Positions 36,768 to 44,970 of a stretch of DNA of 64,000 nt are shown in pieces. The DNA is from Spirochaetaceae bacterium (GTDB lineage Bacteria > Myxococcota_A > UBA9160 > UBA4427): positions 310,001 through 374,000 of the forward strand of contig JACKFD010000003.1 in the NCBI GenBank assembly GCA_020632655.1, in the 5' to 3' direction. Position numbers and translations under genes: made by a program. Position 1 is the stretch's first letter. Each line of letters begins with the position of its first letter. The notes beneath the pieces were generated by a model. That model was not told the DNA's origin, made no database searches, and saw only the letters and a list, made by a program, of their open reading frames with translations.

Positions 36768-37782
36768 TCCAGCCGGCGACGGCCTCGGCGAAGCGGGGAT
36801 CGCCGTTCGGGCAGGGCGCGAGCCAGAACGCCTCGCCCCCGAGCTTCGTCCACTCCGCCCGGAGCCGGAGGCCGATCTCCTCGAGCGTCTCGAGGCAGTC
36901 CGCGACGAAGGCGGGGCAGAGTACGACCAGGCGCCGCACGCCCTGCTCGGCGAGCCGCGGCAGGACCTCGTCCGTATAGGGTCGGATCCAGGGCCGACCG
37001 CCCAGCCGGGACTGGAACGACGAGCTCGTCGTCGTCGCGTCGAGGCCGAGCGCCGCGACGAGGGCCCGCGTCGTCGCGAGGCATTGCGCCCGGTAGCAGC
37101 GCGGCAGCGCCGCCCCCGGCGCATCGCAGCAGTCGGCGCGAGACAGGCAGTGGCCACCCGTCGGATCGCTGGCGCGGATCTGGTCCTCGGGCAGTCCGTG
37201 GTAGCTGAAGAGGACGTGATCGGCGCGGAAGGCCGCGAGGTCGTCCGCCACGAGCGCCGCCCAGCTCCGGGCGAAGTCCGGCTCGTCGTAGAAGGGACCG
37301 AGCACCTCCACGGGCGGGACGTCGTTGCGGCGCGCCAGCGCGCGGAACACGGCCTCGGAGACCGAGGCCGTGACGGCCGAGGCGTATTGCGGGAAGAGGG
37401 GCAGGACGATGAGCCGTGCGGCGCCGGCCCGGGAGAGCGCGTCGAGGCCGCGCTCGATCGACGGCTCGCCGTAACGCATGGCCAGCTCGACGGCGAAGTC
37501 CTCGCCGAGTCGCTTCGCCACCTCCTGCGCGAGCGCGCGTGAGTGGATCAGCAGCGGCGAGCCCTCGGGCTGCCAGATCTGGCGGTACGCCTGCGCTGCG
37601 CGGCGCGGTCGGGTGGGTAGGATGATCAGGTTCAGGAGCAGCCAGCGCGCCACCCGGGGCATCGTCAAGACCCTGGGATCGCTCAGGAATTCGCGCAGGT
37701 AGCGGCGGACCGCGCGCGGCTCGGGCTGCTCCGGCGTGCCGAGGTTCACCAGCAGCAGCCCCGTCTTCCCGGCGAACGACAT
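36736..37782 (-). CDS. hemH: Ferrochelatase with a cysteine-rich insert (probable Fe-S type)
   Basis: A 348-residue enzyme that inserts Fe2+ into protoporphyrin IX. The catalytic His195 is in FSYHGLP and the acidic helix is CLETLEEIG. Between them, residues 212-234 contain five cysteines (C212, C218, C219, C229, C234; HCLSRADCC and CYRAQC), an insert not in E. coli HemH. Internal-cysteine [2Fe-2S] ferrochelatases are known from Myxococcus xanthus and Bdellovibrio; this looks like that class. ATG 37782 is preceded by GGAAAGAAG. Converges on hemE. Which cysteines bind a cluster is inferred. Confidence 0.95.
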   Translation of the reverse strand: MSFAGKTGLLLVNLGTPEQPEPRAVRRYLREFLSDPRVLTMPRVARWLLLNLIILPTRPRRAAQAYRQIWQPEGSPLLIHSRALAQEVAKRLGEDFAVELAMRYGEPSIERGLDALSRAGAARLIVLPLFPQYASAVTASVSEAVFRALARRNDVPPVEVLGPFYDEPDFARSWAALVADDLAAFRADHVLFSYHGLPEDQIRASDPTGGHCLSRADCCDAPGAALPRCYRAQCLATTRALVAALGLDATTTSSSFQSRLGGRPWIRPYTDEVLPRLAEQGVRRLVVLCPAFVADCLETLEEIGLRLRAEWTKLGGEAFWLAPCPNGDPRFAEAVAGWISRRVPAPRR

Positions 37783-37878
37783 GCTTCTTTCCGACTCCCC
37801 TGTGGGTCGTGGACGGCACACGTCCCTTCCCGGTCGCGGCCGGTCACTCTATTTCCTGCGAGCGGCGCCGGCGCCGAA

Positions 37879-37884
37879 TATAAT
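37879..37884 (+). promoter_or_regulatory. Candidate -10 box TATAAT for the two-receiver regulator
   Basis: An exact TATAAT in the 272-bp gap between the divergent hemH and regulator genes. The regulator ATG is 170 bp downstream, so the leader would be unusually long for this window. No -35 consensus at 16-18 bp. Nothing else recognisable is seen in the gap. Confidence 0.5.
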
Positions 37885-38054
37885 CGTCCGGTTGCCAGGG
37901 ACCAGGAACCGTCACGCGGTTCCCGGGCAGAGCGTGCAGGGGTGGAGCGTCGCAGCGGAGAGCCGGAGCGCCGGAGGCGCGTGGGACGGCCGATCGATCG
38001 GGTTGCAGGGCGCCGCGACGCGTGCGGAAGCTGGAGGGGGGGACCGAGCGAACG

Positions 38055-39140
38055 ATGGCCAGGGTGCTGATCGTCGAGGACGAGGACTCGCTGCGCGAGA
38101 CCTTGAGCCGCTATCTCGCACACGAGGGACACGAGGTGATCGCGGCGGCGTCGGGCCAGGAGGCGCTCGACGCCGGGTTCGACGCGTCGCCGGACGTGTT
38201 GATCGCCGACTGGATGCTCAAGAACCACATCCATGGGCTCCACGTATCCGAGGTCTTCCGCGCGCTGCACCCGAGACTCAACACGATCCTGATCACGGGC
38301 TTTCCGTCCCGCGACCTGCTCGAGGAGTCGGATCGCTGTGGGGTGTCGCGGCTGCTCGAGAAGCCCTTCGACCTGCAGGAGCTGCGGGATGCGGTGATGA
38401 ACGTGCTGGCGGAGGCGCCGGGGGATCCGGTCGTTGCGCCGGCGGGTCCGTCGATTGCGGCGCTCTCCGTCGACGCGGGGGGCGCGCTCCAGTTCGCGTC
38501 GGAGCGTGCGACGGAGCTGCTGGCGGCGGTCGGTGCGCCCCCGGGCGCCGCCCATCTCGACGAGATCCTCGCCGGCGAGCCGCCGGACGTCCTGGAGGCG
38601 GCCGAGCGCGAATGGGTGCCCGTCCAGTCCCGACACGATCCGCGTCAGGAGTGGCTGCTGCGCTCGCGGCGAAGACCCGGGCGCGTCGGCTGGCTCGTCG
38701 TCCTCTGTCTGCGCGACGAGGAGCAGCGCCGGAGCGATCCGCGCATGCGCATCCTGCTCGACGAGCGCGGGGGCGCCTCGGGGCGCTCGCTCGAGGACCC
38801 GGCGCCCGTCGTCGTGATCGAACGCGACGGCGTCGTGCGGCGACTGCTCGTCTCCCAGATCGAGCGACTCGGGGCGATCTGCTACCCGAGCGACGATCTC
38901 GCGAGCGCCCTGCGGCTGCTCGAAGCGGAGCCCCGGGTGCGGACCGTGATGGTGGACTTCACGTTGGCGGGCGCGGAGATGCGACGCTGGTCGAGTCGCA
39001 TCCGGGAGCAGCGGCCCGAGGCGACGATCGTCGGGACGGGCGGCGTCGGCGCCGAGTCCGACCTGCTCGCCCAGGGCGTAGCAAGGGTGCTGCGCAAGCC
39101 CTGGCGGATCAACGATCTGATCGCCGCCATCGACCCCTGA
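38055..39140 (+). CDS. Two-receiver response-regulator-like protein
   Basis: 361 residues. Residues 1-120 are a receiver domain with acidic pair E8/D9, phospho-acceptor D52 in LIADWMLKN and the Lys of LEKPFDL. Residues about 135-235 look like a degraded PAS-type region. Residues 240-358 form a second receiver-like domain (VVVIERDG, then MVDFTLA with a candidate Asp, then LRKPWRINDL). There is no DNA-binding or enzymatic output domain, so it probably relays or binds a partner. The partner kinase is not in the window. Confidence 0.78.
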   Translation: MARVLIVEDEDSLRETLSRYLAHEGHEVIAAASGQEALDAGFDASPDVLIADWMLKNHIHGLHVSEVFRALHPRLNTILITGFPSRDLLEESDRCGVSRLLEKPFDLQELRDAVMNVLAEAPGDPVVAPAGPSIAALSVDAGGALQFASERATELLAAVGAPPGAAHLDEILAGEPPDVLEAAEREWVPVQSRHDPRQEWLLRSRRRPGRVGWLVVLCLRDEEQRRSDPRMRILLDERGGASGRSLEDPAPVVVIERDGVVRRLLVSQIERLGAICYPSDDLASALRLLEAEPRVRTVMVDFTLAGAEMRRWSSRIREQRPEATIVGTGGVGAESDLLAQGVARVLRKPWRINDLIAAIDP

Positions 39141-39219
39141 GTCCGGGTCGGCGCTGCGGGCTCCGCGCGCCCATCCAGGACTCGGGTCCCGGGCCCCGTC
39201 CGCTACCCGTCGCGCCCGC

Positions 39220-39933
39220 TCAGGCGGATCGCCGCCAGGCGAGGCCGCCGCGCGTGAAGGAGAGCCAGAGGTACCAGGCGGGGTAGCCGAGCGTGAGCTC
39301 CCCGAGCAGCATCGGGCGTGCCCACTCGGGCCACTCGATGCACGCCGCGAGGGCCGCGGCCCAGACGACGCCGCCGACGCCGAGGGCCACGCGCAGCGCC
39401 ATCGGCTCGACCTTGCTCGGGTAGAGATACTTGAACGGCACGAAGACGAGGAGCGAGAGACCCACGATCCAGAGGGTGCCGCCGAGTGGGCCGATGCCGA
39501 GGACGAAGAGGTAGATCGCGAGCACGTTCCAGTACGACGGAAAGCCCAGGAAGAAATCGTCTTCGGTCTTCGCATCCTCGCGCGAGAAGCCGTAGGCGCT
39601 CGCGAGCACGGGTGCCGCCAGCCAGCCGGGGTGCAGCACCTGCCCCGCGCCCCAGAAGAAGAAGCAGGGCACGATCACGAAGTTCAGGAAGTCGACCATG
39701 TCGTCGAGTCGGCGACCGTCGATCTCCGGGACGTGTCGGCGCACGCCGACCGCGCGGGCGAGGGTGCCGTCGACGCTGTCGACGAAGAGCGCGGCGAGCA
39801 TCAGCAGGATCGCCACCTCGAGTCGTGCGGTCGCGATCGCGATCAGCGCGTAGACGCCGAGCACGGCGCCACTCGCGGTGAGGAGGTGGACGCCCCAGGA
39901 GAGCGGTCTGCCGAGCGGTTCGGAGTCGGACAT
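39220..39933 (-). CDS. pcs: Phosphatidylcholine synthase (CDP-diacylglycerol-choline)
   Basis: A 237-residue integral membrane protein with the CDP-alcohol phosphotransferase signature D52-x2-DG-x2-AR-x12-G-x3-D-x3-D81 (DSVDGTLAR then GRRLDDMVD). The 12-residue gap between AR and G, the HLLTASGAVL start and FFLGFPSYWNVLAIYLFVL match bacterial Pcs rather than PgsA or PssA. Pcs makes phosphatidylcholine from CDP-diacylglycerol and exogenous choline. Distinction from a phosphatidylserine synthase rests on these sequence features only. It diverges from the nuoB-like gene. Confidence 0.8.
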   Translation of the reverse strand: MSDSEPLGRPLSWGVHLLTASGAVLGVYALIAIATARLEVAILLMLAALFVDSVDGTLARAVGVRRHVPEIDGRRLDDMVDFLNFVIVPCFFFWGAGQVLHPGWLAAPVLASAYGFSREDAKTEDDFFLGFPSYWNVLAIYLFVLGIGPLGGTLWIVGLSLLVFVPFKYLYPSKVEPMALRVALGVGGVVWAAALAACIEWPEWARPMLLGELTLGYPAWYLWLSFTRGGLAWRRSA

Positions 39934-39976
39934 GCGGCGCCTGCGAATCGGGACGGGAGCAGCTTACCAGAGAGGC

Positions 39977-39982
39977 TATGCT
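39977..39982 (+). promoter_or_regulatory. Candidate -10 box TATGCT for the complex-I-like operon
   Basis: TATGCT identical to the clpS box, followed by CGGCCGG. Predicted start near 39990 and a 41-nt leader with a run of G's before the ATG at 40031. Confidence 0.4.
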
Positions 39983-40030
39983 CGGCCGGGTCCGGCGCGT
40001 CGCGCGACGCATCGGTCGGACGGGGGGGCG

Positions 40031-40573
40031 ATGACGAGCGCAGCGCAGGCGGACAGCGACGCGGAAGTCGGCGACGTCGAGGGCGCCGAGAGTCCGGTCC
40101 GGGCGACGCGACTCGAGCTCGCCCTCGACTGGGCGGCCGGGTTGGCGCCGTCGCCGCTCGTCTTCGCCACCTCCTGCTGCGGCATGGCGCTCGCGCAGGG
40201 TGGGGACGCCTTCGAGGCGCTGGGCGGCGGTCCACCGGCGGTGTCCGCGCGCGCGGCGGACCTGTTGCTCGTGGCGGGCTCGCTGACCGAGCGCCAGGCG
40301 CCGCTCCTGCAGTCGCTCTACGAACGCATGCTCGCGCCGCGCTGGGTCGTCGCCTGGGGCGGCTGCGCGATCAGCGGCGGGCCCTATGCGGGCTATGCCG
40401 CCGTATCGGGACTTTCCCGGATCCTGCCCGTCGACGTGGAGGTGCCCGGCTGTCCGCCGCCGCCCGAGGCGTTCCGCGAAGTGCTCGGCCTGCTGCGGGC
40501 GGGGTCCGTTCGGGATGACGCGTCAAGACAGGCCCGGGAGTGGCCGACGAAGCGACCGGGGGAGACGACATGA
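40031..40573 (+). CDS. NuoB-like subunit (N2-cluster protein) of a complex-I-like module
   Basis: A 180-residue NADH-quinone-oxidoreductase NuoB-fold protein. All four ligands of the N2 [4Fe-4S] cluster are present: the CC pair at 49-50 (FATSCCGMA), C112 (GGCAISGGPY) and C141 (VPGCPPPP). It is otherwise divergent, with an acidic N-terminal extension and a low-complexity tail. No NuoA, H or J-N genes lie nearby. Its stop overlaps the start of the E2 gene by ATGA, so it is translationally linked to a 2-oxoacid dehydrogenase subunit. NuoI-, C- and D-like genes follow further downstream. Confidence 0.82.
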   Translation: MTSAAQADSDAEVGDVEGAESPVRATRLELALDWAAGLAPSPLVFATSCCGMALAQGGDAFEALGGGPPAVSARAADLLLVAGSLTERQAPLLQSLYERMLAPRWVVAWGGCAISGGPYAGYAAVSGLSRILPVDVEVPGCPPPPEAFREVLGLLRAGSVRDDASRQAREWPTKRPGETT

Positions 40574-41892
40574 CGATTGCCGTGGAGCTGCCGTCGCTCG
40601 GAGAGAGCGTCTACGAGGGAACCGTCGCGCGCTGGCTGGTCGCCGAGGGCGACATGGTCGAGGTCGACCAGCCGATCGTCGAGGTGACGACGGACAAGGT
40701 CGACGCCGAGATCCCGGCGCCGTCCGCGGGCATGATCGAGCAGATCCTGGTCTCCGAGGGCGACGTCGTCGAGGTGGGGGCCGTGCTCGCGCGGATCGAT
40801 CCCGACGCGAAGCCGAGCGCCACGCCGAGCAGCGAGCCCGCCAGCGTGCCCGCGCCGCCGAGCGCCCCGGCTGCGAAGTCGCCGCCGGAGCCGGCGAGCG
40901 CGCCGACCCGGGAAAGCGCCGCCGCGCAGGCGCCGAGCGTACCCGCGACGCCCGTGGCGCGCCGCGTCGCGGACGACGCCGAGATCGACCTGAGCGAGGT
41001 GCGTGGCACGGGCAGCGGTGGACGCGTCACCAAGGACGACGTGCTGCGCCATCGCGACACCGCGACCCCCGAAGCGCCTCCGGCGGCCGCCTCGGCCAGC
41101 GCCCGGCCCGCGCCGGCTCCGGCCGCCGCCGCCGCATCGCGTCCGGCGCCCGCGCGGCGGCCGGCTCCGTCCTTCGGCTACGAGCTCCAGCCGGGCGATC
41201 GCGTGATCCCGATGTCGCCGATGCGCCGGATCATCGCGGACCACATGGTCTACTCGAAGCGCACGAGCCCCCACGTCGGCACGGTCGCCGAGGTCGACCT
41301 GTCGGGCATCGTGCGCCTGCGCAACGCGAAGAAGAAGGCCTTCGAGTCGAGCTACGGCGTCTCGCTCACCTTCCTCCCCTTCATCGTCCACGCGACGGTT
41401 CGCGCGCTGCGCGAGTTCCCGGCGTTGAACGCCTCGGTCGTCGAGGACGCGATCGTCGAGAAGCAGTCGATCCATCTCGGCATCGCGACGGAGACCGAGA
41501 AGGGGCTCGTCGTCCCGGTGATCCGGGACGCCGATCGGCTCTCGCTGGCGGGCGTGGCCATGGCGATCGACGACCTGGCGGGTCGGGCGCGGGACAAGCG
41601 CCTCTCGGCCGACGATCTGAAGGGCGGCACGTTCACGGTGTCCAACCCCGGTCGGAAGGGAAACCTCTACGGCTTCGCCATCATCAACCAGCCGCAGGTC
41701 GGCATCCTGCGCATGGGCGAGATCGCGAAGCGGGCCGTCGTGCGCACGCTGGACGGCGAGGACGCGATCGTGATCCGCACGATGATGTACCTCGCGCTCT
41801 CCTACGACCATCGCGCCGTGGACGGTGCGCCGGCGAACGGCTTCCTGCATCGGATCCGCGAGCTCCTCGAGGCGGCGGAGTTCGAGCTCTAG
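40570..41892 (+). CDS. Dihydrolipoyl acyltransferase E2 (third copy, SucB/BkdB-like)
   Basis: A 440-residue E2: lipoyl domain with LPSLGESVYEGTV and lipoyl-Lys43 (TTDKVDAEIP), a long Ala/Pro/Glu linker, the E3-binding domain (ARRVADDAEIDLSEVRGTGS, about 135-165), a second Ala/Pro linker, and the catalytic domain ending at SYDHRAVDGAPA (His414). The LPSLGESV start and TTDKVD are typical of 2-oxoglutarate or branched-chain E2s, not AceF. No E1 genes are near. It is the second gene of the operon with nuoB-like (ATGA overlap). Acyl specificity is undecided. Confidence 0.87.
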   Translation: MTIAVELPSLGESVYEGTVARWLVAEGDMVEVDQPIVEVTTDKVDAEIPAPSAGMIEQILVSEGDVVEVGAVLARIDPDAKPSATPSSEPASVPAPPSAPAAKSPPEPASAPTRESAAAQAPSVPATPVARRVADDAEIDLSEVRGTGSGGRVTKDDVLRHRDTATPEAPPAAASASARPAPAPAAAAASRPAPARRPAPSFGYELQPGDRVIPMSPMRRIIADHMVYSKRTSPHVGTVAEVDLSGIVRLRNAKKKAFESSYGVSLTFLPFIVHATVRALREFPALNASVVEDAIVEKQSIHLGIATETEKGLVVPVIRDADRLSLAGVAMAIDDLAGRARDKRLSADDLKGGTFTVSNPGRKGNLYGFAIINQPQVGILRMGEIAKRAVVRTLDGEDAIVIRTMMYLALSYDHRAVDGAPANGFLHRIRELLEAAEFEL

Positions 41893-41957
41893 TCGGGCGC
41901 GACGCGTGGCGCGACGCGGTCGCGAGACGGAGCGCGCGGCGCATCCGAGGAGACCAC

Positions 41958-42692
41958 GTGTCGCGGGCGATCGAGGTCGAGTGGCTGGGCCGGGTGCCGT
42001 ATGGCGAGGCGTTGGCGCTGCAGCAGGAGGCGGTCGCCGAGCGTCTCGCCGGCCGCCGCGGCGACCGGCTGCTGCTCCTCGAGCACCCGCCGGTCGTCAC
42101 CCTCGGTCGCAGCACGGACCGCGCGAACCTGCTCTGCTCCCAGGAAGCCCTGCGCGGGCGGGGCATCGAGCTCTTCGAGGTCGGCCGCGGCGGGGATGCG
42201 ACCTATCACGCGCCGGGCCAGCTCGTCGGCTATCCGATCGTCGACCTCGATGCGCGCGGACGACGAGACGTCCACGCCCATCTCCGCGCACTCGAGGCGG
42301 GTCTGATCGAGGCGCTCGAGCAGATCGGTGTGCCGGCCCGTCGCGTACCTGGCTGGACGGGCGTCTTCGTCGACCGGGCCCGCAGCGTCCGGCCCGACGG
42401 ACCCGAGCGCAAGATCGCCTCGATCGGCGTCGGGCTGCGTCGCTGGGTCACCTACCACGGCTTCGCGCTCAACGTCAGCCTCGACCTCTCGGGCTTCTCG
42501 ACGATCGTGCCCTGTGGCCTGCACGGGGTCGAGATGACGTCGGTGGCCAGCGAGCTCGCGGTGACGGCACGGCGCGACGTAGCGAGGGACGAGGGAGAAG
42601 GTGAGCTGGATCACGATGTGCTGGACCGGCGCGTGCGGGCGGCCGTGACGCACGCGATGCAGGGCGCGCTCTCGGCGGAACCGGGTCGCTGA
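41958..42692 (+). CDS. lipB: Octanoyl-[ACP]:protein N-octanoyltransferase
   Basis: A 244-residue transferase that moves octanoyl from ACP to the lipoyl domains, the step before LipA. The catalytic Cys186 (TIVPCGLHG) and Lys152 (ERKIASIGV) are both present, as are RGGDATYHAPGQLVGYPI (His84) and LEHPPVVTLGR. GTG 41958 has GAGGAG 6 nt upstream. It follows the E2 gene after 65 bp, a plausible functional link, and precedes the NuoI-like gene. Confidence 0.95.
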   Translation: MSRAIEVEWLGRVPYGEALALQQEAVAERLAGRRGDRLLLLEHPPVVTLGRSTDRANLLCSQEALRGRGIELFEVGRGGDATYHAPGQLVGYPIVDLDARGRRDVHAHLRALEAGLIEALEQIGVPARRVPGWTGVFVDRARSVRPDGPERKIASIGVGLRRWVTYHGFALNVSLDLSGFSTIVPCGLHGVEMTSVASELAVTARRDVARDEGEGELDHDVLDRRVRAAVTHAMQGALSAEPGR

Positions 42693-42718
42693 CGCTCGCT
42701 CGGGCGCCGCGGCTCTCC

Positions 42719-42724
42719 TATTCT
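42719..42724 (+). promoter_or_regulatory. Candidate -10 box TATTCT, leaderless, for the NuoI-like gene
   Basis: TATTCT is followed by exactly 7 bp and then the ATG at 42732, with no ribosome site between. The promoter would drive nuoI-C-D-DUF1285 separately from the nuoB-E2-lipB genes. Confidence 0.4.
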
Positions 42725-42731
42725 CGCCGCG

Positions 42732-43241
42732 ATGCCGAGTCAGGTCGTCGCCGTGAAGCGTCCTCGTGCGCGTTCCTTCGCGCCGATGCAGGCGCTGCCG
42801 GCCTGGCTGAGGGCGCTCGCCGTCGCCTTGCGCGCCCTCGTCGCCCGACCGTCGCCGTCGCCCTTCGTCGAGGCGCTCCGGCGCGTGCCGGCCTCGGGAC
42901 GACCGAAGCTCCGATCCGACGGCGCGGGCGATCCGGGTGAGGGGCGAGGCGCTCTCGCGCGACCCGTCCATCGCTGTACGGGCTGCGGACTCTGCGCCGA
43001 GCTCTGTCCGACGCGCAGTCTGAGCTTGGCCTCGCCGCACGGATCCGAGGCGACGTCGAGGCACGGGCTTCGGCTCGAGCTCGTGCGCGATCGCTGCACG
43101 GGCTGTGGGCTCTGCGTGGAGCGCTGTCCCGAAGATGCCTTGATCGCGGTGCGGGTCGGTGAGGCCCGTGTTGCGCGGGCGGTGGGCGGTGCGAGGGTGA
43201 TCGACCTGATGGACGAGCGGGCGGGCGGCGGCCGACGATGA
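42732..43241 (+). CDS. NuoI-like 2x[4Fe-4S] ferredoxin protein
   Basis: A 169-residue protein with two CxxCxxCxxxCP motifs: cysteines 82, 85, 88, 92 and 122, 125, 128, 132. The N-terminal amphipathic segment LPAWLRALAVALRAL resembles the membrane-proximal start of NuoI. It would carry electrons toward the NuoB N2 cluster. Its stop overlaps nuoC by ATGA. The start comes from the TATTCT box. A plain ferredoxin is the alternative. Confidence 0.8.
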   Translation: MPSQVVAVKRPRARSFAPMQALPAWLRALAVALRALVARPSPSPFVEALRRVPASGRPKLRSDGAGDPGEGRGALARPVHRCTGCGLCAELCPTRSLSLASPHGSEATSRHGLRLELVRDRCTGCGLCVERCPEDALIAVRVGEARVARAVGGARVIDLMDERAGGGRR

Positions 43242-43741
43242 GCGAACGGCTCGAGGGCGAGGCGCTGCGCGCGTGGCTGGTCGCGTTCGGGGCGGAGGTC
43301 GACCGCGCCGCCGATGGTCTGTGCGTGCGGATCACGGTCGATCGGGCTCGTAGTCTGCTGCGTGCCCTGCGTGAAGAGCCCGCGCTCTCGATGACCCGTC
43401 TCGTCGATCTCACGGCGATCGATCGCGGCGTCGGCGAGGCGCGCTTCGAGCTCGTCTACCGATTGGCGCGGTCGGCGGACGGCGAGCGGGTGCGCGTCGT
43501 GGTGCCGCTCGCCGAGGCGGAGCCGCCGCCGGAGTCGGTCGTGTCGCTCTGGCCGGCGGCGGACTGGCTCGAGCGCGAGATCTTCGACCTCTTCGGCCTC
43601 TCCTTCCGCTCGCATCCGGGCTTGCGACGTCTCCTGTTGCCGCAGTCGTTCGGCGGGGCGCCCCTGCGCAAGGACCCGGGCCAGCGCGACGCGACGGCTC
43701 CGGATTCGGCGAAGGTCGCGGCCGGCGGTGGGCCTTCGTGA
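43238..43741 (+). CDS. NuoC-like subunit (30 kDa) of a complex-I-like module
   Basis: A 167-residue protein with the 30-kDa-subunit core and signature EREIFDLFGLSF then HPGLRRLLLPQSF, GGAPLRKD. The N-terminal half is a shorter version of the usual NuoC fold. Its first ATG overlaps the upstream stop and its own stop overlaps the NuoD-like start. Present as a separate gene, not fused to NuoD as in E. coli. Confidence 0.83.
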   Translation: MSERLEGEALRAWLVAFGAEVDRAADGLCVRITVDRARSLLRALREEPALSMTRLVDLTAIDRGVGEARFELVYRLARSADGERVRVVVPLAEAEPPPESVVSLWPAADWLEREIFDLFGLSFRSHPGLRRLLLPQSFGGAPLRKDPGQRDATAPDSAKVAAGGGPS

Positions 43742-44970
43742 TGGGCCTCGGCGCCGAGACGGGTCGGCCCGCCACGCTGTCGGAGGCACTCGGCTTCTCG
43801 GAGACGGTCGTCGAGGTCGGCCCTGCGCACCCCGCGCTGCGCCAGGTGATGGCCGGCGTGGGGGGAACGACGAGCTTCCTCGTCTCGCTCGACGACGAGC
43901 GGATCCGGGACCTCGAGGTGGAGATCGGTCTCGGACATCGCGGCTTCGAGCGCCGGGTCGAGTGCGGCGTGTGGGAGGACGCGCTGCCCTACGTCAGTCG
44001 CCTCGGTCATGCGGGCGGCGTCGTCGCGGAGGTCGCGTATTGCCTGGCGGTCGAGCAGCTGGCCGGGATCGCTCTGCCGGATCGCGCGATCTGGCTCCGC
44101 ATGTTGGTCTGCGAGCTCGCGCGGGCGACGGAGCATTTCGGGCGGCTGGCTGCGCTGGCGACGGCGATCGGGCTGACGGCGGCGGAGGCGGCGGCGCGAG
44201 AGGGCGAGCTCGCGGCGGCGCGGCTGCTGGCGTTTGCGACGGGGGGCGGGCCGCTCGAGGGCTGGTCGCGGCTCGGCGGCGTGGCGCGCGCGCTGCCGCC
44301 GGCGTTCGACTCGGGATGGCCCGGCGAGTGGCGCGTCCTGCTCGATGGACTCGCGCGCTACGAACGCCTGAGCGTCCGCAATCCGACCTGCGTCGAGCGC
44401 TTGCGAGACGTCGCCCCGCTCTCGCCGGAGACCTGCTTCGCATGGAGCGTGACGGGGCCGTCCTTGCGGGCGGCGGGGGTCGAGCGCGATCTGCGTCGGG
44501 ACGACCCGTACCTGCGTTATGCCTCACTCGACTTCGAGATTCCGATCGGCTCGACGGGTGACGACCTCGATCGACTGCTCGTCGTGATCGAGGAGATCCG
44601 GCAGAGCCTGCGCATCGTCGACCAATGTCGATCGTTGCTCGCGAGCCTCGGGCCGGGCGTGCTGGAGGCCGGGGCGCCGGGTGCCCGGGCGGCCGTCGAT
44701 GGAGCTCGAGGGGCCGACCCTGGCGAGCCGGGCGTGCCCAAGATCGAGGTCCCGGCCGGCGAGGCCTGGGTGGCCGTGGAGGCACCGACCGGTGAGCTGG
44801 GATTCCACGTCGTCTCCGATGGGGAGGGGCTGCCGCGCCGCATCCGCTGCCGCGCGCCGAGCTTCTTCCATGCGCAGGCGCTGCCCGTGCTGCTGCGTGG
44901 GGCCGCGCTCGACGATCTGCTGCCGACCGTCGCGTTGCTCCATCTCGTGGCCGCCGAGTGCGATCGATGA
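43741..44970 (+). CDS. NuoD-like subunit (49 kDa) of a complex-I-like module
   Basis: A 409-residue protein alignable along NuoD: GPAHPALRQ (His30, equivalent to the quinone-site His), GLGHRGFERRVE, VAYCLAVEQLAGI, LRMLVCELARATEHFG and the C-terminal ECDR. The nearby quinone-site Tyr of NuoD (RLDY) is His90 here (RLGHAGG). The NiFe ligands of related hydrogenase large subunits (paired CxxC motifs) are absent, so it is not a hydrogenase. GTG 43738 is an alternative start. Coupled to nuoC and to the next gene by overlaps. Confidence 0.82.
   Translation: MGLGAETGRPATLSEALGFSETVVEVGPAHPALRQVMAGVGGTTSFLVSLDDERIRDLEVEIGLGHRGFERRVECGVWEDALPYVSRLGHAGGVVAEVAYCLAVEQLAGIALPDRAIWLRMLVCELARATEHFGRLAALATAIGLTAAEAAAREGELAAARLLAFATGGGPLEGWSRLGGVARALPPAFDSGWPGEWRVLLDGLARYERLSVRNPTCVERLRDVAPLSPETCFAWSVTGPSLRAAGVERDLRRDDPYLRYASLDFEIPIGSTGDDLDRLLVVIEEIRQSLRIVDQCRSLLASLGPGVLEAGAPGARAAVDGARGADPGEPGVPKIEVPAGEAWVAVEAPTGELGFHVVSDGEGLPRRIRCRAPSFFHAQALPVLLRGAALDDLLPTVALLHLVAAECDR

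Noticed and set aside
43741..44970. NiFe hydrogenase large subunit reading of the NuoD-like gene
   Set aside because: Both CxxC ligand pairs are absent; the N- and C-terminal motifs are those of NuoD.
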